64,000 bases of DNA from assembly GCA_041665465.1 (NCBI GenBank), contig JBAYIU010000001.1, positions 310,001 through 374,000 of the forward strand, read 5' to 3'. Below, one piece after another: positions 43,669 through 52,964 of this stretch. The translations under genes and the position numbers were made by a program. The notes under the pieces were generated by a model. That model saw only the letters and a program-made list of their open reading frames with translations. It was not told where the DNA came from and searched no databases. Source of the stretch: JACRPH01 sp041665465. Lineage in GTDB: Archaea; Nanobdellota; Nanobdellia; Woesearchaeales; GW2011-AR9. The first letter of the stretch is position 1. Every line of letters starts with the position of its first letter.

Positions 43669-43740
43669 TAGCACTAGACTGAACAATTGTTTTTTGTAAG
43701 TTTAGTTTAGTACTCATAGTTAAGCTGGGAAGAGAGCTAG

Positions 43741-43751
43741 TTTATATATTT
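43741..43751 (-). promoter_or_regulatory. TATA-like box upstream of the hairpin RNA and tRNA-Tyr
   Basis: On the minus strand this reads aaatatataaa, the clearest TATA-like element in the 43,58x-43,787 gap. It points to transcription starting near 43717-43722 and running through the hairpin element and tRNA-Tyr. The 25-codon frame at 43640-43717 also starts here, but it looks too short and simple to call. Confidence 0.5.
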
Positions 43752-43787
43752 TTCGTTTTAACGTCGGAAAATTTCCGGAAAGGAAAA

Positions 43788-46667
43788 TTATCCCAGCTTA
43801 TCCAACACCCACTCTTTCAACTCTTCTGGCCAGTCTTCTTCAATATTCTTCTTATGTTTCTTCAACTCAGATAGCACATCTTCTCTGATTTTTCCCCCAG
43901 AAAGCCATTTTACCAACTCTTCTTTGGCATAAATGGGAACATGCTTAATCCCCCACACTTGGATTTTAAGTTTCTCCTGTTTGGAATCTTTATCTTCAAG
44001 TTGTTGATGATGCATCTGTTCCCAAAGTTCAGCATAAGAAAAATTTTCTCGCTCTTGTTCTTTCTCTTTAAGTTTATTCTTACCCTGCTTTAAAGAAATC
44101 TTTGCCATGACGATCTCGTGCATCCTTCTAAGAAATTCTTGTTTGTCCTCGATCTTGATTACATCACTATATCCTTCAATAATCAATCCGAAAGCAAAAG
44201 GACTGGGCAAGGGATTAGGAACTTCTTCCACTTTAATCTCTTGAGCGATAATTTTTTGAATCAGCCATTGAGTATGTTCAGCGTCCATCATATCTTCCAA
44301 CACTTCTCGACGAGCTTCTTTTAATACGGGAAAATTTTCACTTATTTGTTTTACAGCATTAAACAAAATTTTACTATTAATCTGCATCCTGCCTACATTT
44401 TTCTTTCGCCCCATATATTCTCTTAAGATCATTAAAGAACGAGCAGCACAATGGCGGAACCTGCGCTGTAAGATCTCGCTGCGTTCGATAGATTGTTCCA
44501 TGATCTCTCGAAAATTTTCTGTTTTTAGTAACTCAAACGCTCTGGAAGCATTAAATTTATGTTCAGAAGAAAGATAAAAACCATTATCGGTAATCCCAAT
44601 CTCTACGTCACGATGTTGAGATTTCCCGATCACATAGGCAAGGGAACGAGAAAGACAGTCGTTAACTCTTCTTCCAAACAAACAATGAAAAATAACATAA
44701 TTCCTTCCTCGATCAGTATAATTCTCAATCACGATTCTTTTATCAGTAGGAATTTTACTGAAATTATATTGCTCATAGAAATATTGATAAATACTGTTGG
44801 CAGCTTTATCATCAATGGTTAAGAAATCGTTAAGAAATTGAATGATTTCTTCTTTAGACTTCTTTGATGCAAATCGTTCTTCCATCAATCTTCTAAATCG
44901 AGATATCTCTGAAGCTAGATCAAAAGATAAAGGCAACATTTCTGAGAACCAGCTCGGCACGGTAGGAGGACGATTAACTGAAGTGGATACTTGAGCAGTC
45001 ATCCCCCTAGTAAATCTGAACATATACACATTACCCCCAAGCACAAACACGTCTCCTGGACGTAGCCTTTCTAAAAACCCTTCATCAATCATTCCCACAA
45101 TTTGCTCTCCCACTTTTACTGTAATGTAATGTTCTTCAGGAATTGTGCCAATGTTAGTCATATAAATAACCCGAGCAAGTTTACCTCTCTTACCAATACT
45201 TCCAGTTTCCGGATCGTACCAAATCCGAGCATAGACATGACGCTCTTCTAAACTGACATACTGGCCGGAAAGATACTTAATAGTCTCAAAGAAATCGTTC
45301 CATTCTAAGGTATGATAACAATAACTACGTTTGATTAGATTGAACAGGTCTGAGATGTTTATCACTTCATTGATTGCTATCCCATAAATATGTTGAGCCA
45401 GAACATCTAAAGCATTCTTAGGAATGTGCACTTGGTCAATCTTTTTATCTAACGCAGACTTTAATAAGATAGAACATTCTACCAGATCATCACGATCCAT
45501 CACGATAATCCTGGCTTTGACTTGTGCGTGAAGTTTATGGCCAGCACGTCCTGCTCTCTGTAAAAATCTCGCTACAGATTTAGGACTGCCTAAACAGATA
45601 ACTAAATCTATAAATCCAATATCTATCCCTAATTCTAAGGAAGTTGAAGAAACCACTACTTTTAATTTTCCGTCTCTTAATGCTTGTTCAGTCTGGAACC
45701 GAGCATCCTTACTTAAACTGCCATGATGAGCAGCGATGTTTATAGGAGTATAATGTTGAGGAAATCTTTCTTTAAGAGTATGTACTACTCGTTCAGTACC
45801 ACTTCGAGTATTAGTGAAGATTAAAGTGGTTTTGTGTTCTTGCACCAACTCATGGATTAACTCGTACATCTTCTGGTGCATCATCATATAATCTACGTCT
45901 ACTAGACTCTTTACTGGACTGATAACTTTTAAATCCATAGACTTAATATATTGCACATCTACGATGTCACAATCCCGAGGAAAGTCACCTTCATATCCGA
46001 CTAGATATTGAGCAATATCTTCTAAAGGGGCGATTGTAGCACTTAAACCAACTCGGGTAAATTTGGGGGAGAGACGTTCCAGACGTTCTAAAGTTAAATT
46101 AAGATGTACACCTCGTTTACTATCCGCCAGAGCATGAACTTCATCTACGATCACCCATTGAAGTTTAGTCAACTTTTCTTTAAACTTAGGACTATTAATC
46201 ATAATAGCTAGAGATTCAGGGGTAGTGATAAGAATATGAGGGGAATGTTTCAACATCTTAGCTTTTTCTGAAGTAGTAGTATCACCGGTTCTGATTCCGA
46301 CCCTGATTCCTAACTTCTTTTTGGAAAGTTCTTCCATCTCTTGTAAAGGATTAAGTAAATTAATTTGAATGTCCGCACCCAACGCTTTCAAGGGAGAGAT
46401 ATAAATACAATAAACTCGATCTTCCAGAACCCCACTTTCAGAAGAACTGATTAATTCGTTTAATACTGATAAGAAAGCAGTCAGAGTTTTTCCACTTCCA
46501 GTAGGAGAAGAAATTAAAATGTTCTTACGGCAATGGATAGGATATACGGCAGATAGTTGTGATTGGGTAAAGGTTTTAAATTTAGAGAAGAACCATTTGT
46601 TTACTAAAGGGTGCAAAATAGATTTAACGTGAAGTTCAGTGTAGGGATGTTCTAGTCTGGTGATCAT
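43788..46667 (-). CDS. lhr: Lhr-type ATP-dependent helicase
   Basis: A 959-residue superfamily 2 DNA helicase of the archaeal Lhr/Hel308-like group that unwinds or anneals DNA in repair and recombination. Motifs: Q-like TFTQSQLSAVYPI (31-43), Walker A SSPTGSGKT (53-61), Ib TTPESLAIM, DEVH box WVIVDEVHAL (near 180), motif III GLSATIAPLE (near 217), motif IV-like TLIFTNTRSGTERVV, motif V SSTSLELGIDIG (near 350) and motif VI QRAGRAGHKLHA (near 383). The Lhr-core winged-helix and domain-4 parts follow. The length is normal. It is divergent from the surface protein cluster. Confidence 0.95.
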   Translation of the reverse strand: MITRLEHPYTELHVKSILHPLVNKWFFSKFKTFTQSQLSAVYPIHCRKNILISSPTGSGKTLTAFLSVLNELISSSESGVLEDRVYCIYISPLKALGADIQINLLNPLQEMEELSKKKLGIRVGIRTGDTTTSEKAKMLKHSPHILITTPESLAIMINSPKFKEKLTKLQWVIVDEVHALADSKRGVHLNLTLERLERLSPKFTRVGLSATIAPLEDIAQYLVGYEGDFPRDCDIVDVQYIKSMDLKVISPVKSLVDVDYMMMHQKMYELIHELVQEHKTTLIFTNTRSGTERVVHTLKERFPQHYTPINIAAHHGSLSKDARFQTEQALRDGKLKVVVSSTSLELGIDIGFIDLVICLGSPKSVARFLQRAGRAGHKLHAQVKARIIVMDRDDLVECSILLKSALDKKIDQVHIPKNALDVLAQHIYGIAINEVINISDLFNLIKRSYCYHTLEWNDFFETIKYLSGQYVSLEERHVYARIWYDPETGSIGKRGKLARVIYMTNIGTIPEEHYITVKVGEQIVGMIDEGFLERLRPGDVFVLGGNVYMFRFTRGMTAQVSTSVNRPPTVPSWFSEMLPLSFDLASEISRFRRLMEERFASKKSKEEIIQFLNDFLTIDDKAANSIYQYFYEQYNFSKIPTDKRIVIENYTDRGRNYVIFHCLFGRRVNDCLSRSLAYVIGKSQHRDVEIGITDNGFYLSSEHKFNASRAFELLKTENFREIMEQSIERSEILQRRFRHCAARSLMILREYMGRKKNVGRMQINSKILFNAVKQISENFPVLKEARREVLEDMMDAEHTQWLIQKIIAQEIKVEEVPNPLPSPFAFGLIIEGYSDVIKIEDKQEFLRRMHEIVMAKISLKQGKNKLKEKEQERENFSYAELWEQMHHQQLEDKDSKQEKLKIQVWGIKHVPIYAKEELVKWLSGGKIREDVLSELKKHKKNIEEDWPEELKEWVLDKLG

Positions 46668-46794
46668 GGTAGAAGAGTATATAGATTATAAGGAGGGTTA
46701 TTTTTATAGGTTTTGGAGAGAAATATTAAAGATGGAGTAAAGTTTATAAGGGATAAAGATTTACTTTACTCTTATTATATAAGAGGAAAGATAG

Positions 46795-48051
46795 ATGAGA
46801 TTTAAAGCGGCGTTGATTACTTTATTGATTTTGGTGCTAGTTTCTAGTGGTTTTGCTCGAGTGCAAGTAGAAGTTGACACTGATAAAGAGGTTTATGTTC
46901 CCGGAGAAACCGTTTATGTTTCTGTTTATCTTGCTCCTTATGGAGTTGCTAGTGAAGATTTTTATGATGTCAATCTTTATCTTAAGAATAATGACACTGG
47001 AAACCTAATAAGCTATAATAGTGGATTATATCGACTAAATACAGATATTCACTTTGATGGTTCATCGGTAGAATGCTCTAAAGCTGGTTCTTATCTTAAT
47101 ACAGAAGGAAATTATTATGGTTGGTGGATGTTTGGCACTATTCCGGACACCCCTTTTACCTTAAGTACCTCAACCAAATTATTCACGGTTAGTGCAAAAG
47201 TGAATAGCTTAACTTTAGCTCAAAGAACTAGTAAGGGTATAGCAGGTAATACTGCCCAAGTTAAGATTGAACCTTTAGTTAGATCTATTACCGGTTATAG
47301 TGGGGTTAATAAGATAACTTTAGCTAGTTCAACCATGCCACCACATATTTCTAAAGATATTACCATCAGATTTACATGTGCCCTCGATTCAGATTGTGGA
47401 ACAAAGAATTTCTGTGTAAACAATTTTTGTGAAGAGGGAGGAGTGGGAAGTAATTGTTTAAATTCGCAAGACTGTCAAACGGGCAATTATTGTGTGGCGA
47501 GTAAGTGTCAATCCGGTTTAGTTGGTTCTCTATGTGATGGAACAGATGCGACTTGTGATCTGGGTTTCTTCTGTGTTAGTTTAGACGGAGTGGTAACTTG
47601 TCAGACCGGTTCTGAAGGTGCACCTTGTGTAGATATTAGTGATTGTGATGTTCAAACACCTCCTTTGGGATGTAGGGTTAATAAATGTAGTTTAGCTCCG
47701 GTTGAACCTTGTAGCGATCCTCTTGCTGATCCTAATGATTGTGATGGTGATTTAGTAATTAAGAGTAAAGATAAATGTCCTAATACTCCTAAGAACACCA
47801 ATATATTCAAAGAAACGGATATTGGATTTGATCAATTCTGGGGTTGTATGAAAGGAGATATGGATAAGAATGATGTTGTTACCGATGCAGATTTATCTCT
47901 ATATATTATTGATTATAAAACTTATGTCAACCAACAGCTTAGCGCAGAGAAAGCTTCGGATTTAGAATATATTAATACTCCAAAATTACTGGTTGATGGA
48001 GATACATCAATGTTTATAGTTAATTATAAGTATAATGTTAACAAGATTTAA
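46795..48051 (+). CDS. Secreted protein with cohesin-like and dockerin-like parts
   Basis: A 418-residue exported protein with signal peptide (AALITLLILVLVSSGFA, residues 4-20). Residues 22-165 are a cohesin-like beta-sandwich (DTDKEVYVPGETVYVSVYLA; YYGWWMFGT), homologous to the N-terminus of the 49564 protein. Then follows a Cys-rich domain (about 200-310) with repeated CxxxxCxxGxxC units, and a C-terminal dockerin-like pair (GDMDKNDVVTDADLSLYIID and VDGDTSMFIVNYKYNVNK). Dockerins bind cohesins, so it may link to its neighbours on the cell surface. First gene of the cluster. Confidence 0.82.
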   Translation: MRFKAALITLLILVLVSSGFARVQVEVDTDKEVYVPGETVYVSVYLAPYGVASEDFYDVNLYLKNNDTGNLISYNSGLYRLNTDIHFDGSSVECSKAGSYLNTEGNYYGWWMFGTIPDTPFTLSTSTKLFTVSAKVNSLTLAQRTSKGIAGNTAQVKIEPLVRSITGYSGVNKITLASSTMPPHISKDITIRFTCALDSDCGTKNFCVNNFCEEGGVGSNCLNSQDCQTGNYCVASKCQSGLVGSLCDGTDATCDLGFFCVSLDGVVTCQTGSEGAPCVDISDCDVQTPPLGCRVNKCSLAPVEPCSDPLADPNDCDGDLVIKSKDKCPNTPKNTNIFKETDIGFDQFWGCMKGDMDKNDVVTDADLSLYIIDYKTYVNQQLSAEKASDLEYINTPKLLVDGDTSMFIVNYKYNVNKI

Positions 48052-48065
48052 AATTGAGGTGCAAA

Positions 48066-49562
48066 ATGTCTCGAGCAAATAAAAATAAAAAATCCAATTC
48101 AAAAAATAAAAAGTATTATTTGCTTGGTGGAATAGTCTTAATTATAGCGATAGCTTTATTGATTGTGGTCTATTCTCCATTAGAAGGGATTAATGCAGGT
48201 AAGGCAACCCAATATGTTGGTGTCGGCACCGTTAAAATGATTGGATCTCAAGGTGCAAAATTGGCTTACGAGACCGCTTTTGCAGCTACTGGGGATAATG
48301 TGGATGTCACATTAAAAATCACTACGGGAGGTAAGCCGATTAGTAAGGTAGGATTTAGAGTTCAGGCTAATCCTTCTTTAAGTTATGTTACAAGTAGTTT
48401 TAGTTCATTAAGTACCTCTTTACCGATTGTTCTGGAATCTACTCAGAATAACGTTCCAGTTATTTGTACTCAAACATCTGTTACAGGGTGTCCTTCTTCT
48501 GCAACTGTTGCTCGTTGGAGTGTAAGTACAGTAGGACAAGGAGTTACTGGGACTGATGTTTCTGTTTTGAAGTTAACTTTTAAATTGACTTGTCCAGCTG
48601 CAACTGCAGGTTGTTTAGAAAGTGCTAGAAAAATAACTTTATATGATGTAGTTTTAGAAGAACTTCCCGCGGGAGGATCTCCAATTGCTTACGGTCCCTT
48701 TGAATTATTAGATACAATTACAGTAGTTAAGGTATGTACAGACGTCGATGTTGATGGATACGGTAAAACGGGAACGGATTTAAGGGCGTGTCTTAAACCG
48801 GGAGTGGCTGCTGGAACTGGGACAAATGCAGACTGTAACGACGCTGATGCTTCAATAAACCCAGGAGCAACTGAAGTATGTGATGGAATAGATAACGATT
48901 GTAATACTAGAATAGATCAAACCATAGAAGGAATGACTGCCCCAATGAATACTAAACTTCAAGGAGTATGTTACGGTTCTCAGATCTGTTATAAAGACCC
49001 TAAGACTTTAGTAACTGCATGGAAGGAATCTTATCTTGTTAGTGATAGAACCGCTAACACTAATAAATTTACCAACACTACTGGTGGCTTTGAATACCAA
49101 GCAGATCTTTATTCTGCTACTGAGAGATGTGATTCTTGGGACAATGATTGTGATGGTAGTGTAAATGAAAACTTAGGTCCTAGTTGTGTTATTGGTGGTA
49201 GCGGAACTACTACCAACATCATCCCCACTCAAATGCTTCCTCCTGGTAATGCTTTCTATGATTATACTACTGGGAATGCTTTTCAAGATCCACAAATTAT
49301 TGAATCTAGAGATATCAATATGGTAACTTACTTATTGGATGTAAGAGATGATCCCGACTGGGGAGGTAAAACTCAAAAACCAAAACCTTTTACAGTTAAA
49401 GCTTTAAGAGGCTGGATTTGTGATGACAATCGTTATATCTTAGAAGAAGCAGCAGGAAAATTTTTCTCATATACTTATGACCTTCCTAAAGTTTCTGTTG
49501 TTGGTAGTGTTGCTTCAAATGGAGAACTTAGGGTAAACAGTCTTCCCTACTCTTGTTCGTAA
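48066..49562 (+). CDS. Membrane-anchored surface protein with cohesin-like and MopE-like Cys motifs
   Basis: 498 residues from the ATG at 48066; GAGGTG lies 5 bases upstream, so the TTG at 48054 is not used. A basic N-terminus is followed by one membrane segment (residues 19-39). The exposed part starts with a cohesin-like fold (VDVTLKITTGGKPISKVGFR) and has two copies of the metal-binding motif seen in MopE-type proteins (CDGIDNDCNTRIDQ and CDSWDNDCDGSVNENL). It is 14 bases from the preceding gene and 1 base from the next, so it is the middle of a three-gene operon. Confidence 0.8.
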   Translation: MSRANKNKKSNSKNKKYYLLGGIVLIIAIALLIVVYSPLEGINAGKATQYVGVGTVKMIGSQGAKLAYETAFAATGDNVDVTLKITTGGKPISKVGFRVQANPSLSYVTSSFSSLSTSLPIVLESTQNNVPVICTQTSVTGCPSSATVARWSVSTVGQGVTGTDVSVLKLTFKLTCPAATAGCLESARKITLYDVVLEELPAGGSPIAYGPFELLDTITVVKVCTDVDVDGYGKTGTDLRACLKPGVAAGTGTNADCNDADASINPGATEVCDGIDNDCNTRIDQTIEGMTAPMNTKLQGVCYGSQICYKDPKTLVTAWKESYLVSDRTANTNKFTNTTGGFEYQADLYSATERCDSWDNDCDGSVNENLGPSCVIGGSGTTTNIIPTQMLPPGNAFYDYTTGNAFQDPQIIESRDINMVTYLLDVRDDPDWGGKTQKPKPFTVKALRGWICDDNRYILEEAAGKFFSYTYDLPKVSVVGSVASNGELRVNSLPYSCS

Positions 49563-49563
49563 T

Positions 49564-50628
49564 ATGAACAAATATTTTTTTATATTTCTTTTATTAATCC
49601 CATTCGTTCTAGCGGAAGATCTTTCCTTACAGATATCTACTGACAAAACTCAGTATTCAGTAGGAGAAGAAGTATTAATTACTGTCTCTCTTGTACCAAC
49701 CAACTCCATATCTTTCTTTGATACTTCGGTTTATCTTTCTGCTAGCGATAAGGGGGATTATCTAAGTTTTAACGAGGCTAAAACACAAATCTTAGAAGAA
49801 GGAGTATATTCCACTCTCTCTAAAAGTGAACGAAGCGCGTCTTATATTAGTGAGCAAGGTATTTTCTATGGATGGTGGATGTTTGGAACTTCTCCTGCTA
49901 ATCCCATAACCTTAACCGGACCAAAGATCTTAGCTAAATTTAACCCTAAAGTTATAGCTTCTGCGGCAACCGCTACCGAAGTGGAACTTACTTTTGCTTC
50001 TCGTTCTAAGATAATTACTTACGGAGCAGGATTTACTCCCGAAAATTTACCGCTTAAATTAAACTCTGCTAAGATAACCATTCTTCCTAGCGGTAACATC
50101 ACTGTTACTGAAGTAGTTCCTCCAGTCGTAACCGCTCCTCCTCCGTCAAGTGGTTCTTGTACTGAATCCTGGACCTGTAGCGAATGGTCTGAATGCGTAG
50201 ATGGACAGAAGTTACGTGTATGTAAAGATCAACGTAATTGTAAAACTACCTTCAACAAACCAGTAGACAAACAAGTATGTACTGAAGAGATCCCGATAAT
50301 TCCGGTAGTTAAAACTACTGCAGTTACTCCCAAGAAACCTTCAGATTTACCCAAAACCACTACTACTACAACTTCTAGCAGTTTTCCGTGGATGTGGATA
50401 ATTATCGGAGCAGTTATTCTTATTGCATTAATTGTCACGATTATATTGGTTGCACTAAGAACAAAACCACAACCAGTAGACGACCATTTTACTAATTCTT
50501 TTCGTTCTTGGATTGAACAACAACATCAGAGGAACATTTCTGATGAACAGTCTAAACAGTTATTACTTCAGCAAGGATGGCAAGCTTCTCAAGTAGAAGA
50601 TGCATTTAATAGAATCAATAATTCTTAA
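49564..50628 (+). CDS. Surface protein with cohesin-like and thrombospondin-like domains
   Basis: A 354-residue protein. It has a signal peptide (FIFLLLIPFVLA), a cohesin-like domain (residues 20-180, DKTQYSVGEEVLITVSLVP; YGWWMFGTS), a linker, a thrombospondin-1-like Cys domain (WTCSEWSECVDGQKLRVC, near 203-220), a Thr-rich stalk (KTTTTTTSSS) and a C-terminal membrane anchor (about 277-297). The cytosolic tail (SKQLLLQQGWQASQVEDAFN) resembles a short UBA-like helical element. Last gene of the cluster; it likely displays a cohesin for dockerin partners. Confidence 0.8.
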   Translation: MNKYFFIFLLLIPFVLAEDLSLQISTDKTQYSVGEEVLITVSLVPTNSISFFDTSVYLSASDKGDYLSFNEAKTQILEEGVYSTLSKSERSASYISEQGIFYGWWMFGTSPANPITLTGPKILAKFNPKVIASAATATEVELTFASRSKIITYGAGFTPENLPLKLNSAKITILPSGNITVTEVVPPVVTAPPPSSGSCTESWTCSEWSECVDGQKLRVCKDQRNCKTTFNKPVDKQVCTEEIPIIPVVKTTAVTPKKPSDLPKTTTTTTSSSFPWMWIIIGAVILIALIVTIILVALRTKPQPVDDHFTNSFRSWIEQQHQRNISDEQSKQLLLQQGWQASQVEDAFNRINNS

Positions 50629-50672
50629 AAGAACCATTGGTTTACCAAAGAGCACAAGATAGAAATCTGGCT

Positions 50673-51092
50673 TTACCGTCTATAATTCATCTGATTTTCT
50701 ACAAACCGCACTACACAGTCCAGAATTCCTTGAGCATATTCTAAATGAGTCTGGGAGGTGAGAGCCATAAAAGTGGCGGGTGTAATTTCCAGATTAATCA
50801 CTCTACCATCTAAGCCAATCCAAACATTAGACTTTCCAGTGGCTTTAGCTCTCCGAGCTGGGTTTACTCCCATAACTTTCCAATCATTAAACCCGTGCTG
50901 AATATCATGATCTCTCCCAGAATAGTCTAATCCTTGTGAAGCCAAGATAGCAAACAATTCTTGCCGTTTAAGTTTAAATGAAGAACCAGCATAATTTGCC
51001 GGAGCATTGTATACTCCAACGTAAGCTCTTGTTGGTTCAACCATATCTACTTCTCTTTCCAGACCGTTCAGACACATTCTGACAATACTCAT
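50673..51092 (-). CDS. Hypothetical protein, 139 aa
   Basis: No family is recognised. The protein is soluble, with segments such as RVINLEITPATFMALTSQTH and GRDHDIQHGFNDWKVMGV. The ATG at 51092 gives a 4-base overlap with the preceding gene's stop, so this start is preferred over 51140. It is translationally coupled to the 51089 gene; the pair may form a complex. Confidence 0.65.
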   Translation of the reverse strand: MSIVRMCLNGLEREVDMVEPTRAYVGVYNAPANYAGSSFKLKRQELFAILASQGLDYSGRDHDIQHGFNDWKVMGVNPARRAKATGKSNVWIGLDGRVINLEITPATFMALTSQTHLEYAQGILDCVVRFVENQMNYRR

Positions 51093-51529
51093 CTCTTGCC
51101 TCCCCAACGCCCTATTAAGATATCCCATACAGGGTCCCATTCAGGAGTATCCACATAAACTAATAATCCTTGACCTTCAGGAGACGGTGCGTAGAAATCA
51201 CCACTTTTTCCTTTCAACATCAAAGCAGTGGTTTCCATTAATCCGACAAGACTTTCAGCCGACTGAGCGCTAGGATCAATCCTATATCCTCCGATATTTC
51301 CTCCCCCATCTGCGTGACATTCAAGTGTAAAAGGAACAGCATCAGAAATAATAAAATAAGGACGATCGACTCTTCTTGGCTGGTCACTCTCATCAGCCCA
51401 ATGAGAATAGGTTGCTGGACCATGAACAATCTCAAATCCTCGCTTCTTCAAGAAGTCCCTTTGACCATCATCTAGTGTAGTATGATATAATTCTAATTCT
51501 CTTTCCAGCTCTTTCTCACGTGGTGTCAT
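51089..51529 (-). CDS. Hypothetical protein, 146 aa
   Basis: No family is recognised. It begins MTPREKELERELELYHTTL, followed by a beta-rich region (RPYFIISDAVPFTLECHADG, GLLVYVDTPEWDPVWDILIG). No motif for catalysis is clear. GGGGGAT (51537-51543) lies about 8 bases before the ATG at 51529, so this start is chosen over the TTG at 51544. First gene of a two-gene operon. Confidence 0.66.
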   Translation of the reverse strand: MTPREKELERELELYHTTLDDGQRDFLKKRGFEIVHGPATYSHWADESDQPRRVDRPYFIISDAVPFTLECHADGGGNIGGYRIDPSAQSAESLVGLMETTALMLKGKSGDFYAPSPEGQGLLVYVDTPEWDPVWDILIGRWGGKR

Positions 51530-51660
51530 TTTTAAATCCCCCAATAATTAAAAGTTTCAGTTACAAAGCACTTTAAAAATATTTATATGGTTCAGAGAGT
51601 ATATTATTACAAAAGACTTATTAATTACCTTTCTACATTCTTAGATTAAAGGTGATATCC

Positions 51661-52290
51661 ATGAAATTAATCTTATTAGGTGCCCCCGGTAGCGGTAAAG
51701 GTACCATTTCTGAAGTATTAGTAAACAAATTACATCTGTTTCATATTTCTCCCGGCGAATTGCTTAGAGAAGAAGTACGCAAGCAAACTACTATCGGAAC
51801 AGAGATCGCTAAATACATCGAAAAAGGTGAACTAGTTCCCAATAAATTTGTAGTTGAAATGGTTAAATTAGAAATCGGAAAAAGAAAAGAGTTTGTGTTG
51901 GACGGTTTTCCCAGAAGTGTAGAACAAGCAGAAGAGATTAAAGACTTACATGTTGACGCAGTCATCTCTTTAGAAGTACCGGAAGAGGTAGTGATTGAAA
52001 GATTTTCTGGAAGAAGAACTTGTCCTAAATGTAATGCTGGATATCACATCAAGTACCTTCCTCCTAAAAAAGAAGGTATCTGTGACAAAGATGGAGAAAA
52101 GCTGATCCAGAGAAAAGATGATAATCCTGAAACCATAAAAGAAAGGTTCAAAATATATCATAAAGAAACTGCTCCGTTAGTAGATTATTATGCTAAGAAA
52201 AAGATGTTGCATAAGATTGACGCTTCTCTTGCACCAGATCAGGTTAGTGCAGCAGTATTGGAGTTGATTAAGAAGTTAGAGAAGAAGTAA
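51661..52290 (+). CDS. adk: Adenylate kinase, bacterial type with zinc LID
   Basis: A 209-residue nucleoside monophosphate kinase that interconverts AMP, ADP and ATP. P-loop GAPGSGKGT (7-15), NMP-binding region and DGFPRSVEQAEE (about 83-94), and the LID with Cys residues RRTCPKCNAGYHI and KEGICDKDGEK (about 118-146), three Cys being visible for zinc binding with Asp as a possible fourth ligand. Many archaea instead use a distinct trimeric Adk, so this bacterial-type gene suggests transfer or a DPANN trait. GGTGAT is 4 bases before the ATG at 51661. Confidence 0.95.
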   Translation: MKLILLGAPGSGKGTISEVLVNKLHLFHISPGELLREEVRKQTTIGTEIAKYIEKGELVPNKFVVEMVKLEIGKRKEFVLDGFPRSVEQAEEIKDLHVDAVISLEVPEEVVIERFSGRRTCPKCNAGYHIKYLPPKKEGICDKDGEKLIQRKDDNPETIKERFKIYHKETAPLVDYYAKKKMLHKIDASLAPDQVSAAVLELIKKLEKK

Positions 52291-52292
52291 TC

Positions 52293-52406
52293 TTACACAT
52301 TAACTCTGCTATGGCAGTAAGGACAGTATACTCCTTTCAATCCAGAGAATAAGAAGGATACAAATTTGTACTTACAGCAAGAGCATTCAAAACTTTTTTG
52401 ATTCAT
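52293..52406 (-). CDS. Zinc-ribbon mini-protein, 37 aa
   Basis: A short frame from ATG 52406. It reads MNQKSFECSCCKYK, and CPYCHSRVNV at the end; C8, C11, C28 and C31 make two CxxC knuckles. The hydrophobic middle (KFVSFLFSGLKGVY) is short. A TATA-like cttatatatta (about 52423-52433) lies 25 bases before the ATG, so the mRNA would be leaderless. It ends 3 bases from the adk stop on the other strand. Small zinc ribbons like this are easily missed by gene finders. Confidence 0.6.
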   Translation of the reverse strand: MNQKSFECSCCKYKFVSFLFSGLKGVYCPYCHSRVNV

Positions 52407-52468
52407 ATTCTTAAGAAATTAGTGATTAATATATAAGAATTATGAAAAAGAAAGAATAAAAAAGCTTC

Positions 52469-52846
52469 TTAGTTAGAAGCTAAATTCCAGATGGCTTTCA
52501 TTCCCACAATGATTGCTCCGGGAACCACAAACACTACGATGTTGCTTAAGATGCTTCTTAAATATAAACCCACACCGGGGATTAAGCCCAGGTTAACTAT
52601 TCCTGCCAGCATTAAAGCGATGGATGCTACCAAGAAAGGAGTAGTCTCTTTGGCAGTAAGATTGAACAACCCCACTAATAATCCTAATAGAACTAAAGTA
52701 GTTACTAACACTTCTGGACCAACTAGATCTCTAAATAATCCAGCAATAATCGCAATTAATAATCCTACAAAGAAAGCGTAATGAGCTACGCGGTGTAATT
52801 CTAACTTTTCTTTCTTAACAAAGGAAGTTTCCTTCTTTTTAGCCAT
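52469..52846 (-). CDS. Integral membrane protein, 125 aa
   Basis: A basic N-terminus (MAKKKETSFVKKEKLEL) is followed by about four membrane segments (HYAFFVGLLIAIIAGLF, VLVTTLVLLGLLVGLF, FLVASIALMLAGIVNLGLIP, IVVFVVPGAIIVGMKAIW). No known family motif. AGGTGAATG lies before the start (the ATG at 52846 after a GGTG), so it is likely translated. It lies divergent from the ribosomal operon. Confidence 0.75.
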   Translation of the reverse strand: MAKKKETSFVKKEKLELHRVAHYAFFVGLLIAIIAGLFRDLVGPEVLVTTLVLLGLLVGLFNLTAKETTPFLVASIALMLAGIVNLGLIPGVGLYLRSILSNIVVFVVPGAIIVGMKAIWNLASN

Positions 52847-52964
52847 ATGACATTCACCTCATGTATATAGTCCAATAAAATAATTTTAGTATATAAATCA
52901 TTCGGTCTTTTAACCCCCCTTCAATCGCAGTTTTATCTTTCCAATATCTCTAAACAACCAAAAT

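Noticed and set aside
43445..43699. Plus-strand open frame of 84 codons between the ATP-grasp gene and Lhr
   Set aside because: It lies antisense to the tRNA-Tyr with its introns and the hairpin element; the tRNA explains the sequence fully.
43640..43717. 25-codon minus frame starting near the TATA-like box
   Set aside because: Short, low-complexity (YNFYYYYC end), and it runs into the hairpin; more likely untranslated RNA.
43410..43720. Possible RNase P or SRP RNA, suggested by a GAAAGTC stretch and strong stems
   Set aside because: The conserved cores of those RNAs are absent, while every tRNA-Tyr helix is present.
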